Shown: piece by piece, positions 16,176 through 23,267 of the stretch | How the letters are laid out: every line of letters starts with the position of its first letter | Numbering within the stretch: position 1 is the first letter of the stretch | DNA from: JADCRZ01 sp037718865 | GTDB taxonomy: Bacteria; Bacteroidota; Bacteroidia; Chitinophagales; Chitinophagaceae | DNA length: 64,000 nucleotides | Assembly: GCA_037718865.1 (NCBI GenBank) | Contig: JBBJMP010000003.1 | Span: forward strand, 381,259 to 445,258 | Direction of reading: 5' to 3' | Translations under genes and position numbers: made by a program | The notes under the pieces: generated by a model | Told to the model about the DNA's origin: nothing | The model's input: only the letters and a program-made list of their open reading frames with translations | Database searches by the model: none

Positions 16176-16544
16176 ATGTATAAAAAGGATCTCCATATTC
16201 TATTCTGTTTCATTCTTACGCTCAATATGTCTTGTATAAAAAGTGACGGTCCTTTGCCGCCAAAAGAAACATCTTCGCCTACTGGTAACTGTTTAGGTAC
16301 ACCCGGTCCTTTATTTACTGCTGTAAAAAATCTTGTATTGCAGCATTGTATTAGTTGTCATAATAACAATTTGGCAAGTGGAGCTGCAAACTTTTCGGTT
16401 GATTGTAATATTGTTTTAAGGAAAGATCGTATTAAGTCAAGATCTGTTGATGAAGGGTCTATGCCACCAAACGGTCCTTTAAGTCAAACCGATAAAAATA
16501 AGATTACCGCATGGATAAATGCAGGAGGACAGTACGCCAATTAG
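16176..16544 (+). CDS. Small cytochrome c-like lipoprotein
   Basis: The 122-residue product has a lipoprotein signal with lipobox LNMSC (Cys20). A single haem-binding motif CISCH lies at residues 58-62, and the MPPNGPL stretch (Met96) probably supplies the distal iron ligand. The rest (TDKNKITAWINAGGQY) matches the C-terminal helix of the short cytochrome c domains found in Bacteroidota lipoproteins. It is likely a periplasmic electron carrier. It begins the rightward group with the OB-fold, YceI and DUF5777 genes, all spaced 20-65 bp, which suggests one transcript. Confidence 0.86.
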   Translation: MYKKDLHILFCFILTLNMSCIKSDGPLPPKETSSPTGNCLGTPGPLFTAVKNLVLQHCISCHNNNLASGAANFSVDCNIVLRKDRIKSRSVDEGSMPPNGPLSQTDKNKITAWINAGGQYAN

Positions 16545-16607
16545 TCTGTTGTATGTTAACGCAGTGCTGTGCCCGCAAAGACTAGATGTGATTTACCAGT
16601 TAATGTT

Positions 16608-17036
16608 ATGAAAGATAAATTGAAATATATATTGATGGCGATGCTGGTCATTGTAATTGCAGCCGGTTGGTATGCTTACAGCGAGTATAACAGAAAGCCG
16701 GCAGATCTTTCATCAGTTTATGCAGGTGCCCATACAAACGCAGATAGTCTGGTAGCCATGTATAAAAAGGACGAACAGAAAGCCAACGAGCTTTACCTGG
16801 GAAAGGCTATTGATGTAACGGGTTTTATAGCCGAGATCATCAACCAGCAGGAAACTATGGTAAACATTCTTTTAAGTACTTCAGATGATATGCACCGCGT
16901 CAGTTGTATGATGAATGTGAAACGTGCAGGCGGGATAAAGCAGTACAACCAGGGAGACAAAATAACCATTCGAGGTATTTGCACCGGCTATTTGCTGGAT
17001 GTAGAACTTAACCGATGTGTTGTGGTTGATAAGTAA
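16608..17036 (+). CDS. Membrane-anchored OB-fold (tRNA_anti-like) protein
   Basis: The 142-residue protein has an N-terminal membrane anchor (KLKYILMAMLVIVIAAGWYAY) and then an OB-fold domain of the tRNA_anti-like class found in Bacteroidota: ELYLGKAIDVTGFIAEIINQ, a VNILLST strand, HRVSCMMN, and YNQGDKITIRGICTGYLLDV. I place the start at the ATG at 16608; an upstream in-frame GTG at 16569 would put 13 extra residues in front of the signal anchor. Its family is found in cytochrome/YceI clusters but has no known activity. The domain would lie in the periplasm, so nucleic-acid binding is unlikely despite the family name. Confidence 0.8.
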   Translation: MKDKLKYILMAMLVIVIAAGWYAYSEYNRKPADLSSVYAGAHTNADSLVAMYKKDEQKANELYLGKAIDVTGFIAEIINQQETMVNILLSTSDDMHRVSCMMNVKRAGGIKQYNQGDKITIRGICTGYLLDVELNRCVVVDK

Positions 17037-17055
17037 TCGTTTATAATTTCTTGTT

Positions 17056-17634
17056 ATGAAAATGTTTAAAATAATTCTGATGATGTTCCTTCTGACATCG
17101 GTTATTCAGACTGCAGCAGCACAGACAAAATATTTTTCAAAATCCGGAAAAATTTCCTTCTATTCCAAAGCACCGCTGGAAGATATTGAAGCGCATAATT
17201 TCCGTGCTGTAACAGTGTTTGACGCTACAAGCGGCCAGATCGAATTTTCTGTATTAATGAAAGGATTTGAATTTGAGAAGGCAAAAATGCAGGAACATTT
17301 TAATGAGAATTATGTGGAAAGTAATAAATACCCAAAAGCTGTATTTATGGGTAATATACAAAACATCAATGATCTTACCTTGGAAAAAGACGGAGTTTAT
17401 ACGGTTCAGGTAAGTGGGTCGCTAACGTTACATGGGGTGACAAAACCGCAACATGCGCAAGCCGTTTTCACGGTTAAAAACGGGGCAATAAGTGCGGTAT
17501 CTGATTTAACAATACTCGTTGCCGATTACCACATTAAGATCCCTGCACTTGTCGCCGACAAAATCGGCAAATGGGTTAAAATTGTTATTCATGTTCCGTC
17601 GTACGGGCCTCTCGGATCAAAAAGTAACGGCTAA
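17056..17634 (+). CDS. YceI-family periplasmic lipid-binding protein
   Basis: The 192-residue product has a cleavable signal peptide (MKMFKIILMMFLLTSVIQTAAAQ) and one YceI domain, an extended lipocalin-like barrel that binds isoprenoid or fatty-acid chains. Visible family segments are FSKSGKISFYSKAPLEDIEA, the GQIEFSVLMKGFEF strand pair, KYPKAVFMGNI and GSLTLHGVTKP. Length is normal. It lies 19 bp after the OB-fold gene and 51 bp before the DUF5777 gene, and this trio with a cytochrome c recurs in Bacteroidota. A link to quinone or respiratory-chain handling is possible but not shown by the sequence. Confidence 0.92.
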   Translation: MKMFKIILMMFLLTSVIQTAAAQTKYFSKSGKISFYSKAPLEDIEAHNFRAVTVFDATSGQIEFSVLMKGFEFEKAKMQEHFNENYVESNKYPKAVFMGNIQNINDLTLEKDGVYTVQVSGSLTLHGVTKPQHAQAVFTVKNGAISAVSDLTILVADYHIKIPALVADKIGKWVKIVIHVPSYGPLGSKSNG

Positions 17635-17685
17635 ACCGGTTTAAACAATCGTTTATGATAATGTCCAATGCATAATTTTAATGGA

Positions 17686-18561
17686 ATGAAAAAAATTGTA
17701 ACAATAAGTGTATGTATGACATGGTTACTTCCTGTTATGAGTCAGGAAAGTATGTTAAAGGGAATCGAAGATAGCTTGCCGGAGAGGCAAAAGGTAACGG
17801 CAGCATTTAAATCCACCCGTGTTATTAATGCGCATTCCATGGAAATGCTGGCCAAAGGAAATCTGGATTTTAGAATCTTACACCGCTTTGGCCGTATCAA
17901 TTCAGGCGTAAAGCAATGGTTCGGATTAGACGACGCTACCATGCGGATGGCGTTCGAATATGGAATGACTGACCGCGTAATGGTAGGTGTAGGACGCAGT
18001 ACTTACAGAAAGGAAATTGATGTCTTTAGTAAAACCAGCATTTTACAACAGTCAACTGGGTTGAAGTCCTCACCTTTTTCCTTATTGCTGGCGTTGGGAG
18101 CGATGTGGTGGACAGGGCAGGCGTTTGACACCATAAAGCCTAAAAGCTCAGACCGAACATCATATTACGTGCAATTGATCGCTGGAAGAAAATTCAGTGA
18201 ATTCTTTTCTTTTCAGCTTAGTCCCATCCTTGTCCACAGAAACAGGGTATATAATCTGAATGAAGAGAATACCGTATTTGCTCTTGGAGCCGGAGCGCGT
18301 TACAAATTGAGTAAGCGCCTAGCCATTACAGTAGATTATCATCATTCGTTAAATGAGCTGCCTTCCATTAATACTGATCCTTTATCGGTAGGTGTTGATA
18401 TTGAAACCGGAGGGCATGTTTTTCAATTGCATTTTTCCAATGCTGTTGGCATGAATGAGCGGGCCTATATTACGGAAACAACGGAAAGTTTTTTTAATGG
18501 TGATATCCGTTTTGGGTTTAACCTGTCAAGAATATTTACATTACATAAAAAGAAACAATAA
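17686..18561 (+). CDS. DUF5777-family beta-barrel protein
   Basis: This 291-residue protein starts with a clear signal peptide (MKKIVTISVCMTWLLPVMSQ). The remainder is strand-rich, with RVINAHSMEMLAKGNLDFRI and HRFGRINSG near the N terminus and GARYKLSKRLAITVDYHHSL further on, the pattern of the DUF5777 outer-membrane barrel family. I chose the ATG at 17686 because an upstream ATG at 17668 would add MHNFNG in front of a standard signal peptide. It closes the cytochrome/OB-fold/YceI group and is followed 18 bp later by a terminator. No enzymatic motif is seen; transport or surface structure is the likely role. Confidence 0.85.
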   Translation: MKKIVTISVCMTWLLPVMSQESMLKGIEDSLPERQKVTAAFKSTRVINAHSMEMLAKGNLDFRILHRFGRINSGVKQWFGLDDATMRMAFEYGMTDRVMVGVGRSTYRKEIDVFSKTSILQQSTGLKSSPFSLLLALGAMWWTGQAFDTIKPKSSDRTSYYVQLIAGRKFSEFFSFQLSPILVHRNRVYNLNEENTVFALGAGARYKLSKRLAITVDYHHSLNELPSINTDPLSVGVDIETGGHVFQLHFSNAVGMNERAYITETTESFFNGDIRFGFNLSRIFTLHKKKQ

Positions 18562-18579
18562 GTCCGTACTTATGATTGA

Positions 18580-18610
18580 GGCCTGGCATGTGCCCTGCCA
18601 GGCCATTTTT
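18580..18610 (+). terminator. Terminator of the YceI/DUF5777 operon
   Basis: GGCCTGGCA (18580-18588) pairs with TGCCAGGCC (18596-18604), a 9-bp GC-rich stem with a 7-nt loop, followed by ATTTTT. Confidence 0.9.
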
Positions 18611-18885
18611 AATGTGGCTGTGATAATTTCTCCCTTTATTATGGCGGTGACGGTAATTGTGGTTTTGATATCTGATCTTCAGTTTATTGTTACTCACTTC
18701 CGTAACAATCTCCCCAAGAACATTATCTTCTCCGTATAAGCTCAGGTTGATGGTGGTTCCTTTATTTACGATCACTTTAAAGTCTCCAAAATTTTCTATT
18801 CCGTTAAAACCGGCTGTTTGCCTTTTTCCGTTACCAGTTTTCCGGAGCCGGTCAATTCCTTATTGCAGGACGTAAATACCAGCGC
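18611..18885 (-). pseudogene. Decayed DUF2807 (putative auto-transporter adhesin head) lipoprotein fragment
   Basis: On the minus strand one frame reads ALVFTSCNKELTGSGKLVTE (lipobox Cys codon at 18875-18877) and then hits a stop. After a frameshift near 18803-18813 the adjacent frame reads FNGIENFGDFKVIVNKG, then INLSLYGEDNVLGEIVTEV, the start of a DUF2807 domain. The reading is lost again near the terminator at 18580-18610, well short of the domain's usual length. No Met start remains upstream of the lipobox. This is a broken and truncated remnant, not a working gene. The 561-bp gap from 18562 to 19122 otherwise holds the terminator, a doubtful small ORF and the rpsJ promoter. Confidence 0.7.
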
Positions 18886-18891
18886 TGCGTT

Positions 18892-19002
18892 TTGAGTTTT
18901 CTTATCCCCGTGTTAGCGGCTGTCCTCCTTTTTATTATTGTTTCCTGGCTTTTCTACCGAACCTTTAGAAGGTGGATAAGAAACGAAGGGATTGTATATT
19001 GA
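18892..19002 (+). CDS. Doubtful 36-residue single-membrane-helix ORF
   Basis: From a TTG at 18892 a short frame reads about 22 hydrophobic residues (FLIPVLAAVLLFIIVSWLFY) and then a positively charged tail with RTFRRWIRNEG before a TGA at 19000-19002. The composition is that of a small membrane protein. However, it lacks an ATG, has no promoter-like element close by, and lies beside a decayed gene, so it may be chance or the end of another lost gene. Confidence 0.25.
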   Translation: MSFLIPVLAAVLLFIIVSWLFYRTFRRWIRNEGIVY

Positions 19003-19061
19003 TTTATCTTAATCCTTCTGGCATAACTTGGGCAAATCTGGTCAAAAATGTTCAAAAAGTT

Positions 19062-19092
19062 TTTGCTTGTATGTAATTAGCCGCTACCTTTG
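19062..19092 (+). promoter_or_regulatory. Promoter of the S10 operon (rpsJ)
   Basis: TTTG at 19062-19065, a 19-bp spacer and TACCTTTG at 19085-19092 match the Bacteroidota consensus exactly. Transcription should begin near 19099, 24 bp ahead of the rpsJ ATG. This excludes the upstream in-frame start at 19090. Confidence 0.85.
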
Positions 19093-19122
19093 CACTCCCA
19101 ATTAAAAATTGGGTATTTACGT

Positions 19123-19428
19123 ATGTCACAGCGAATTAGAATTAAACTGCAATCGTACGATCACAATCTGGTAGACAAATCTGCTGAAAAAATTGTGAAA
19201 ACAGTTCGTAGTACAGGTGCGGTGGTAACGGGACCTATTCCCTTGCCGACACACAAAAAGGTATTTACCGTATTGCGTTCGCCACACGTAAATAAAAAAG
19301 CCCGTGAGCAGTTTCAATTGTGCACACACAAGCGTTTGTTAGACATCTATACCTCTTCATCAAGAACAGTTGATGCTCTTTCAAAGCTTGATCTGCCTTC
19401 CGGTGTGGAGGTTGAGATCAAGGCCTGA
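19123..19428 (+). CDS. rpsJ: 30S ribosomal protein S10
   Basis: S10 binds the head of the 30S subunit and in other bacteria also acts as NusE in antitermination. The 101-residue protein begins MSQRIRIKLQSYDHNLVDKS and contains the family segments TGAVVTGPIPLPTHKKVFTV and SPHVNKKAREQF, with VDALSKLDLPSGVEVEIK at the end. The start at 19123 is fixed by the promoter just upstream. It opens the S10-spc cluster but is followed by an unusual 341-nt gap before rplC. Confidence 0.99.
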   Translation: MSQRIRIKLQSYDHNLVDKSAEKIVKTVRSTGAVVTGPIPLPTHKKVFTVLRSPHVNKKAREQFQLCTHKRLLDIYTSSSRTVDALSKLDLPSGVEVEIKA

Positions 19429-19769
19429 TGGTGTTCCTCCGGGAACAGGTAGTTCTTATATTTTGCAAATTTATCTCTCAATCCGCCGAATGGCGGAGAA
19501 AAGAGCTCTGAATATTAAATTCCTCGATTTTGCTTTAAACGGCATTGAGGTTACATATAAACAAGCCGTTCGGGGTTTGTTTACTGCTGGTACTTCCATC
19601 ATCTCGCCTTACATTTTTGACTGGCGGGAATAATTGCAGCTCTGAAGTGATATCCGCATGAGCTGCGCGGTCAAGGGAAAAGGTCAGCAGGAAAACGGGG
19701 ATTGAAGTCCTCTGGTAACTACCAGTAAACGGATTGTCCCTTAACCCTGGAGGCGCAAACAGTACATTG
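19429..19769 (+). promoter_or_regulatory. Structured 341-nt spacer/leader between rpsJ and rplC
   Basis: Nearly all other gaps in this operon are 0-125 bp. This stretch has no convincing gene but contains several hairpins: GTTCC/GGAAC (19433-19437 with 19442-19446), CCGCC/GGCGG (19483-19487 with 19492-19496), an AAACAA...TTGTTT arm pair near 19559-19582, and CTGGTA/TACCAG (19712-19717 with 19720-19725). It could be a translational or antitermination control site for rplC and rplD. I do not recognise a named RNA family. Confidence 0.5.
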
Positions 19770-20387
19770 ATGAAAGGGATCATTGGTAAGAAAATTGGCA
19801 TGACCAGCGTCTTCAGCCAGGATGGTAAGCAAACGGCCTGTACCATCATTGAAGCAGGTCCTTGCATTGTAACTCAGGTTAAGACATCAGATTCAGATGG
19901 TTATAATGCCCATCAGTTAGCCTTCGGCGATAAAAAAGAAAAGCACTCCAACAAAGCCGAAAAAAATCACTTCATAAAGTCGAATACCTCTCCCAAGCGT
20001 TTTGTAACAGAATTCCGAAACTATACTCTTGAAAAGAATTTAGGTGAAACCGTTACTGTAGACATTTTTACGGAAGGCGACGAGGTTCAGGTAATCGGAA
20101 CCACCAAAGGCAAAGGTTTTCAGGGTGTAGTAAAACGCCATGGGTTTCATGGCGTTGGGGAAGCCTCGCACGGTCAGCATGACCGCCAGAGAGCGCCCGG
20201 TTCTGTGGGTGGTTCTTCTTACCCTTCCAGAGTGTTTAAAGGCATGCGTATGGCAGGCCGTATGGGTGGTGACAGGGTTAAATTAAAAGGACTGAAGGTG
20301 GTTAAAATCTTTACTGATAAAAATTATATCCTGGTTAGTGGTTCAGTTCCCGGCCACAATGGTTCAATCGTTTTAATACAAAAGTGA
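19770..20387 (+). CDS. rplC: 50S ribosomal protein L3
   Basis: L3 is one of the first proteins to bind 23S rRNA and reaches toward the peptidyl-transferase centre. The 205-residue product begins MKGIIGKKIGMTSVFSQDGK and contains the family signature FQGVVKRHGFHGVGEASHGQ region followed by RQRAPGSVGGSSYPSRVFKG. I use the ATG at 19770, as the upstream in-frame start at 19734 adds residues foreign to the family. Its stop codon lies 1 bp before the rplD start, so the two are tightly coupled. The long structured leader before it is unusual. Confidence 0.98.
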   Translation: MKGIIGKKIGMTSVFSQDGKQTACTIIEAGPCIVTQVKTSDSDGYNAHQLAFGDKKEKHSNKAEKNHFIKSNTSPKRFVTEFRNYTLEKNLGETVTVDIFTEGDEVQVIGTTKGKGFQGVVKRHGFHGVGEASHGQHDRQRAPGSVGGSSYPSRVFKGMRMAGRMGGDRVKLKGLKVVKIFTDKNYILVSGSVPGHNGSIVLIQK

Positions 20388-20388
20388 T

Positions 20389-21123
20389 ATGCAATTAGAC
20401 GTTTTAAACATACAAGGCGATAAAACAGGCAGAACTGTTGAACTTCCCGAAGATATTTTTGGTATTGAACCAAATGATCATGTGATTTACCTTTCCGTCA
20501 AGCAGTATTTAGCTGCCCGGAGGCAGGGTACGCACAAAGTGAAAACACGTGCTGAGGTTCATGGCTCTTCTAAAAAACTTCACAAACAAAAAGGAACGGG
20601 GGGCTCGCGAAAAGGTAATATACGCAACCCCTTGTACAAGGGGGGTGGTACTATATTCGGACCTAAGCCTCACCGTTACGACTTCAAGCTAAACCGTAAA
20701 GTAAAAGACCTTGCCCGCATGTCTGCTTTGGCTCACAAGGCCAGGGCGAACGCCATTGTGGTGATAGAGGATGTTAATCTGGAAACACCAAAAACCAAAC
20801 AGAGTGTAGACATGCTTAAAAAGCTTGACCTGTCGAGTAAAAAAACACTGTTTGTATGCGGGGAACACAATGAGAACCTTTTTTTGTCCTTGAGGAACTT
20901 ACCTGCCCTGAAAGCGGCAGTGGTGAACGATATCAATACCTATGATATATTAAACGCAGAGGTGTTGGTGTTTACCGAAGGTGCGGTTGGGATGTTTAGT
21001 GAAGAAGCCGAATTAGAGCAGGTCGCTGAAGTACAACAAGAAGTTCAAGTGGATGAGGGGGCTCCGGTTGCAGCCGATGGCACGGAGGAAGAAACGGTTT
21101 CTATATCTAAGCCGGAGGCATAA
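20389..21123 (+). CDS. rplD: 50S ribosomal protein L4 with acidic C-terminal extension
   Basis: L4 lines part of the peptide exit tunnel and in several bacteria represses its own operon. Residues 1 to about 205 are a normal L4 with the KQKGTGGSRKGNIRNPLYKG loop and KVKDLARMSALAHKARANAI. About 40 further residues, rich in Glu, Val and Gln (SEEAELEQVAEVQQEVQVDE), extend the C terminus beyond the usual length of about 200-210. The extension is likely disordered. The gene begins 1 bp after the rplC stop. Whether it also regulates the operon through the upstream leader is unknown. Confidence 0.98.
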   Translation: MQLDVLNIQGDKTGRTVELPEDIFGIEPNDHVIYLSVKQYLAARRQGTHKVKTRAEVHGSSKKLHKQKGTGGSRKGNIRNPLYKGGGTIFGPKPHRYDFKLNRKVKDLARMSALAHKARANAIVVIEDVNLETPKTKQSVDMLKKLDLSSKKTLFVCGEHNENLFLSLRNLPALKAAVVNDINTYDILNAEVLVFTEGAVGMFSEEAELEQVAEVQQEVQVDEGAPVAADGTEEETVSISKPEA

Positions 21124-21205
21124 TTAGTGCCGGGACTGGTACATGTAATAAATATGGTTGCAGTCCCTTCGCATTTCAAATTATAAATTTTCAAATTTCG
21201 ATAAG

Positions 21206-21505
21206 ATGAAATTGTCAGAAGTATTAGTAAAGCCGATTTTGAGTGAGAAGGCAAACGCCCAGCAAGAAAAGTTTAGGAGATACGCATTCAGGGTGAACCG
21301 GAAAGCAAATAAATTGGAGATCAGGAAAGCTGTAGAAGAATTTTACGGGGTAACGGTCGTAGATGTAAACACGGTGGTGGTTCCCGGTAAAAGCAAGACA
21401 CGCTCAACCAAGGCAGGATATATCCAGGGTCGTAAATCAGCTTATAAAAAAGCACTGATCACCGTGGCGGAGGGAGAAAACATCGACCTTTATTCTAATA
21501 TCTAA
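21206..21505 (+). CDS. rplW: 50S ribosomal protein L23
   Basis: L23 sits at the exit of the peptide tunnel and is the docking site for trigger factor and signal recognition particle. The 99-residue protein begins MKLSEVLVKPILSEKANAQQ and includes the KLEIRKAVEEFYGVTVVDVN segment and KTRSTKAGYIQGRKSAYKK. The ATG at 21206 is preferred; a start at 21158 would add 16 residues from the AT-rich spacer. The 82-bp gap upstream contains loose TTCAAAT/TATAAAT repeats like those in other spacers here. Confidence 0.98.
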   Translation: MKLSEVLVKPILSEKANAQQEKFRRYAFRVNRKANKLEIRKAVEEFYGVTVVDVNTVVVPGKSKTRSTKAGYIQGRKSAYKKALITVAEGENIDLYSNI

Positions 21506-21557
21506 ATCAATTAATACAGCAGGCGAAGCTGAACATTTCGCAATAAATCAACATACG

Positions 21558-22397
21558 ATGGCATTAAAAAAATACAAACCGATCACTGCCGGTACAAGAT
21601 GGAGAATCGGAAATGCGTATGCAGAGATCACTTCCGACACCCCGGAAAAAAGCCTCCTTGATAAGGTAAAAGTTACTGCCGGCAGGAATTTCCAGGGAAG
21701 AAGGAGTATGCGTTATTCGGGTGGCGGTCATAAAAAAATGTACAGGATAATTGATTTTAAAAGAGATAAGAAAAATATTACTGCAACCGTTGCCAGTATA
21801 GAGTATGATCCGAACCGTACTGCATTTATAGCCTTGCTGAATTATGCTGACGGAGAGAAAAGGTACATACTGGCGCCCCAGGGATTGCAGGTTGGTACAA
21901 ACGTTGTAAGTGGTGATGAAGTAGCTCCCGAAATCGGTCATGCTTTGCAATTAAAGAATATGCCCCTGGGTACTATGGTACACAATATTGAAATGCAACC
22001 AGGCCAGGGTGGTAAGATCGCTAGAAGTGCCGGATCTTCAGCCCAGTTAAGTAACAAGGAGACTAACTATGCAGTGTTGAAAATGCCTTCCGGTGAATTA
22101 AGAAAAGTATTGATCAACTGTTATGCAACGGTTGGCGTTGTAAGCAATAGTGACCATAGCCTGCAAAGCATGGGTAAGGCCGGCCGGAACCGTTGGAGAG
22201 GCATTCGTCCACGTACGAGAGGTGTCGCTATGAATCCTGTTGATCATCCCATGGGTGGAGGCGAAGGTAAAGCTTCCGGTGGTCAGCCAAGGTCCAGAAA
22301 CGGTCAGTATTCCAGGGGTCTGAAAACACGTACCAGGGGTAAAGGCAGCGACAAACTTATTATTCAGAGAAAGAGTGGAAAAAAACTGGCTAAATAA
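21558..22397 (+). CDS. rplB: 50S ribosomal protein L2
   Basis: L2 joins the subunits and is needed for peptidyl-transferase activity. The 279 residues contain ALKKYKPITAGTRWR at the start, the SGGGHKKMYRIIDFKRDK segment, and the conserved C-terminal RGVAMNPVDHPMGGGEGK with the invariant His in VDHPMGGG. Length is normal. The stop codon runs straight into TAATGTGCAAG, resembling the spacer repeat seen after rplV, rpsQ and atpG. Confidence 0.99.
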   Translation: MALKKYKPITAGTRWRIGNAYAEITSDTPEKSLLDKVKVTAGRNFQGRRSMRYSGGGHKKMYRIIDFKRDKKNITATVASIEYDPNRTAFIALLNYADGEKRYILAPQGLQVGTNVVSGDEVAPEIGHALQLKNMPLGTMVHNIEMQPGQGGKIARSAGSSAQLSNKETNYAVLKMPSGELRKVLINCYATVGVVSNSDHSLQSMGKAGRNRWRGIRPRTRGVAMNPVDHPMGGGEGKASGGQPRSRNGQYSRGLKTRTRGKGSDKLIIQRKSGKKLAK

Positions 22398-22422
22398 TGT
22401 GCAAGGGCAGAGATATCTGTCC

Positions 22423-22461
22423 GTAACTTATAATTCATAATTCATAACTCATAATTAATAA
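22423..22461. repeat. Heptamer tandem array ahead of rpsS (consensus ATAAYTC)
   Basis: Period-7 units run directly up to the rpsS start: GTAACTT, ATAATTC, ATAATTC, ATAACTC, ATAATTA and a final ATAA. The copies are degenerate but in strict 7-nt register. Confidence 0.75.
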
Positions 22462-22734
22462 ATGGCTCGTTCAATCAAAAAAGGTCCTTACGTAGCGGAA
22501 CATCTTGAAAAAAAGGTGCTGGCTGTGAATGACGGAAAGGCAAAAAAGGGTGTTATTAAAACCTGGAGCCGGCGTTCTACCATTACGCCGGATTTTGTAG
22601 GACATACTTTTGCCGTGCACAATGGAAATAAATTCATTCCTGTTTATGTTACAGAATTCATGGTTGGACATAAATTGGGTGAATTTGCCCCTACCAGAAA
22701 TTTCAGAGGACACTCAAGTAAAAAGATTGCCTAA
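22462..22734 (+). CDS. rpsS: 30S ribosomal protein S19
   Basis: S19 forms a complex with S13 in the head of the 30S subunit near the A site. The 90 residues have MARSIKKGPYVAEHLEKKVL at the start, the WSRRSTITPDFVGHTFAVHN core and the GEFAPTRNFRGHSSKK end, all typical. Length is normal. The start codon follows a heptamer array with no spacer between. Confidence 0.99.
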   Translation: MARSIKKGPYVAEHLEKKVLAVNDGKAKKGVIKTWSRRSTITPDFVGHTFAVHNGNKFIPVYVTEFMVGHKLGEFAPTRNFRGHSSKKIA

Positions 22735-22739
22735 CAGCG

Positions 22740-22812
22740 TTTAATGTTCAACGTTTGAAGTTTAAGGTTGAGAACTGATGACAACTTTAAACTTGAAACC
22801 TTAAACCTGAAA
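22740..22812. repeat. Two opposed heptamer arrays between rpsS and rplV
   Basis: The left array (22740-22774) reads TTTAATG, TTCAACG, TTTGAAG, TTTAAGG, TTGAGAA; the right array (22783-22810) reads AACTTTA, AACTTGA, AACCTTA, AACCTGA. The units are reverse-complement-like: GTTTAAGGTT (22760-22769) pairs perfectly with AACCTTAAAC (22797-22806). The transcript could form a hairpin 10 nt ahead of the rplV start. Confidence 0.75.
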
Positions 22813-22821
22813 TATAATAAT

Positions 22822-23157
22822 ATGGAAGCAGTAGCAAAACTAAAAAATTACCCCACTTCGCCCAGAAAGATGCGTTTACTTGCAGACCTGATACGTGGCA
22901 TGAAGGTAGAAAAAGCATTGGCCGAACTGGAGCATAACACCAAGCATCCGGCCGTTCCCTTGCGGAAACTGGTGGTGTCTGCTATAAGCAACTGGAAGCT
23001 GAAAAATGAAGGTGGAGATGAAACAACGCTGGTGGTGAAAACCATTATGGTAGACGGTGCAAGGGTTTTGAAACGTATGCGGCCTGCACCACAGGGTCGG
23101 GGCTACAGGATTAGAAAGCGTAGTAATCACGTAACTGTAGTGGTGGACACGAAATAA
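22822..23157 (+). CDS. rplV: 50S ribosomal protein L22
   Basis: L22 lines the narrow part of the exit tunnel opposite L4; changes in its hairpin cause macrolide resistance in other bacteria. The 111 residues begin MEAVAKLKNYPTSPRKMRLL and include ADLIRGMKVEKALAEL and the hairpin region around RVLKRMRPAPQGRGYRIRKR. I use the ATG at 22822, since an upstream in-frame start at 22768 would be translated through the repeat array. The stop codon leads straight into the TGTGCGAA octamer array. Confidence 0.98.
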   Translation: MEAVAKLKNYPTSPRKMRLLADLIRGMKVEKALAELEHNTKHPAVPLRKLVVSAISNWKLKNEGGDETTLVVKTIMVDGARVLKRMRPAPQGRGYRIRKRSNHVTVVVDTK

Positions 23158-23189
23158 TGTGAAAATGTGCGAATATGCAAATGTGCGAA
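23158..23189. repeat. Octamer tandem array after rplV (consensus TGTGCGAA)
   Basis: Four units in exact 8-nt register: TGTGAAAA, TGTGCGAA, TATGCAAA, TGTGCGAA. The array begins at the base after the rplV stop codon. The same unit occurs after rpsQ and atpG. Confidence 0.8.
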
Positions 23190-23267
23190 TGAAATGTTTT
23201 CATGTTTGCAAGGAATCTTTGGATACCGCATAACTAGATAAAATTATTATATTTTTAAATAAGAAGT

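Noticed and set aside
19370..19633. Open frame overlapping the end of rpsJ and the spacer before rplC
   Set aside because: It begins inside rpsJ in another frame, has no family resemblance and no initiation signal; the spacer looks like structured non-coding sequence.
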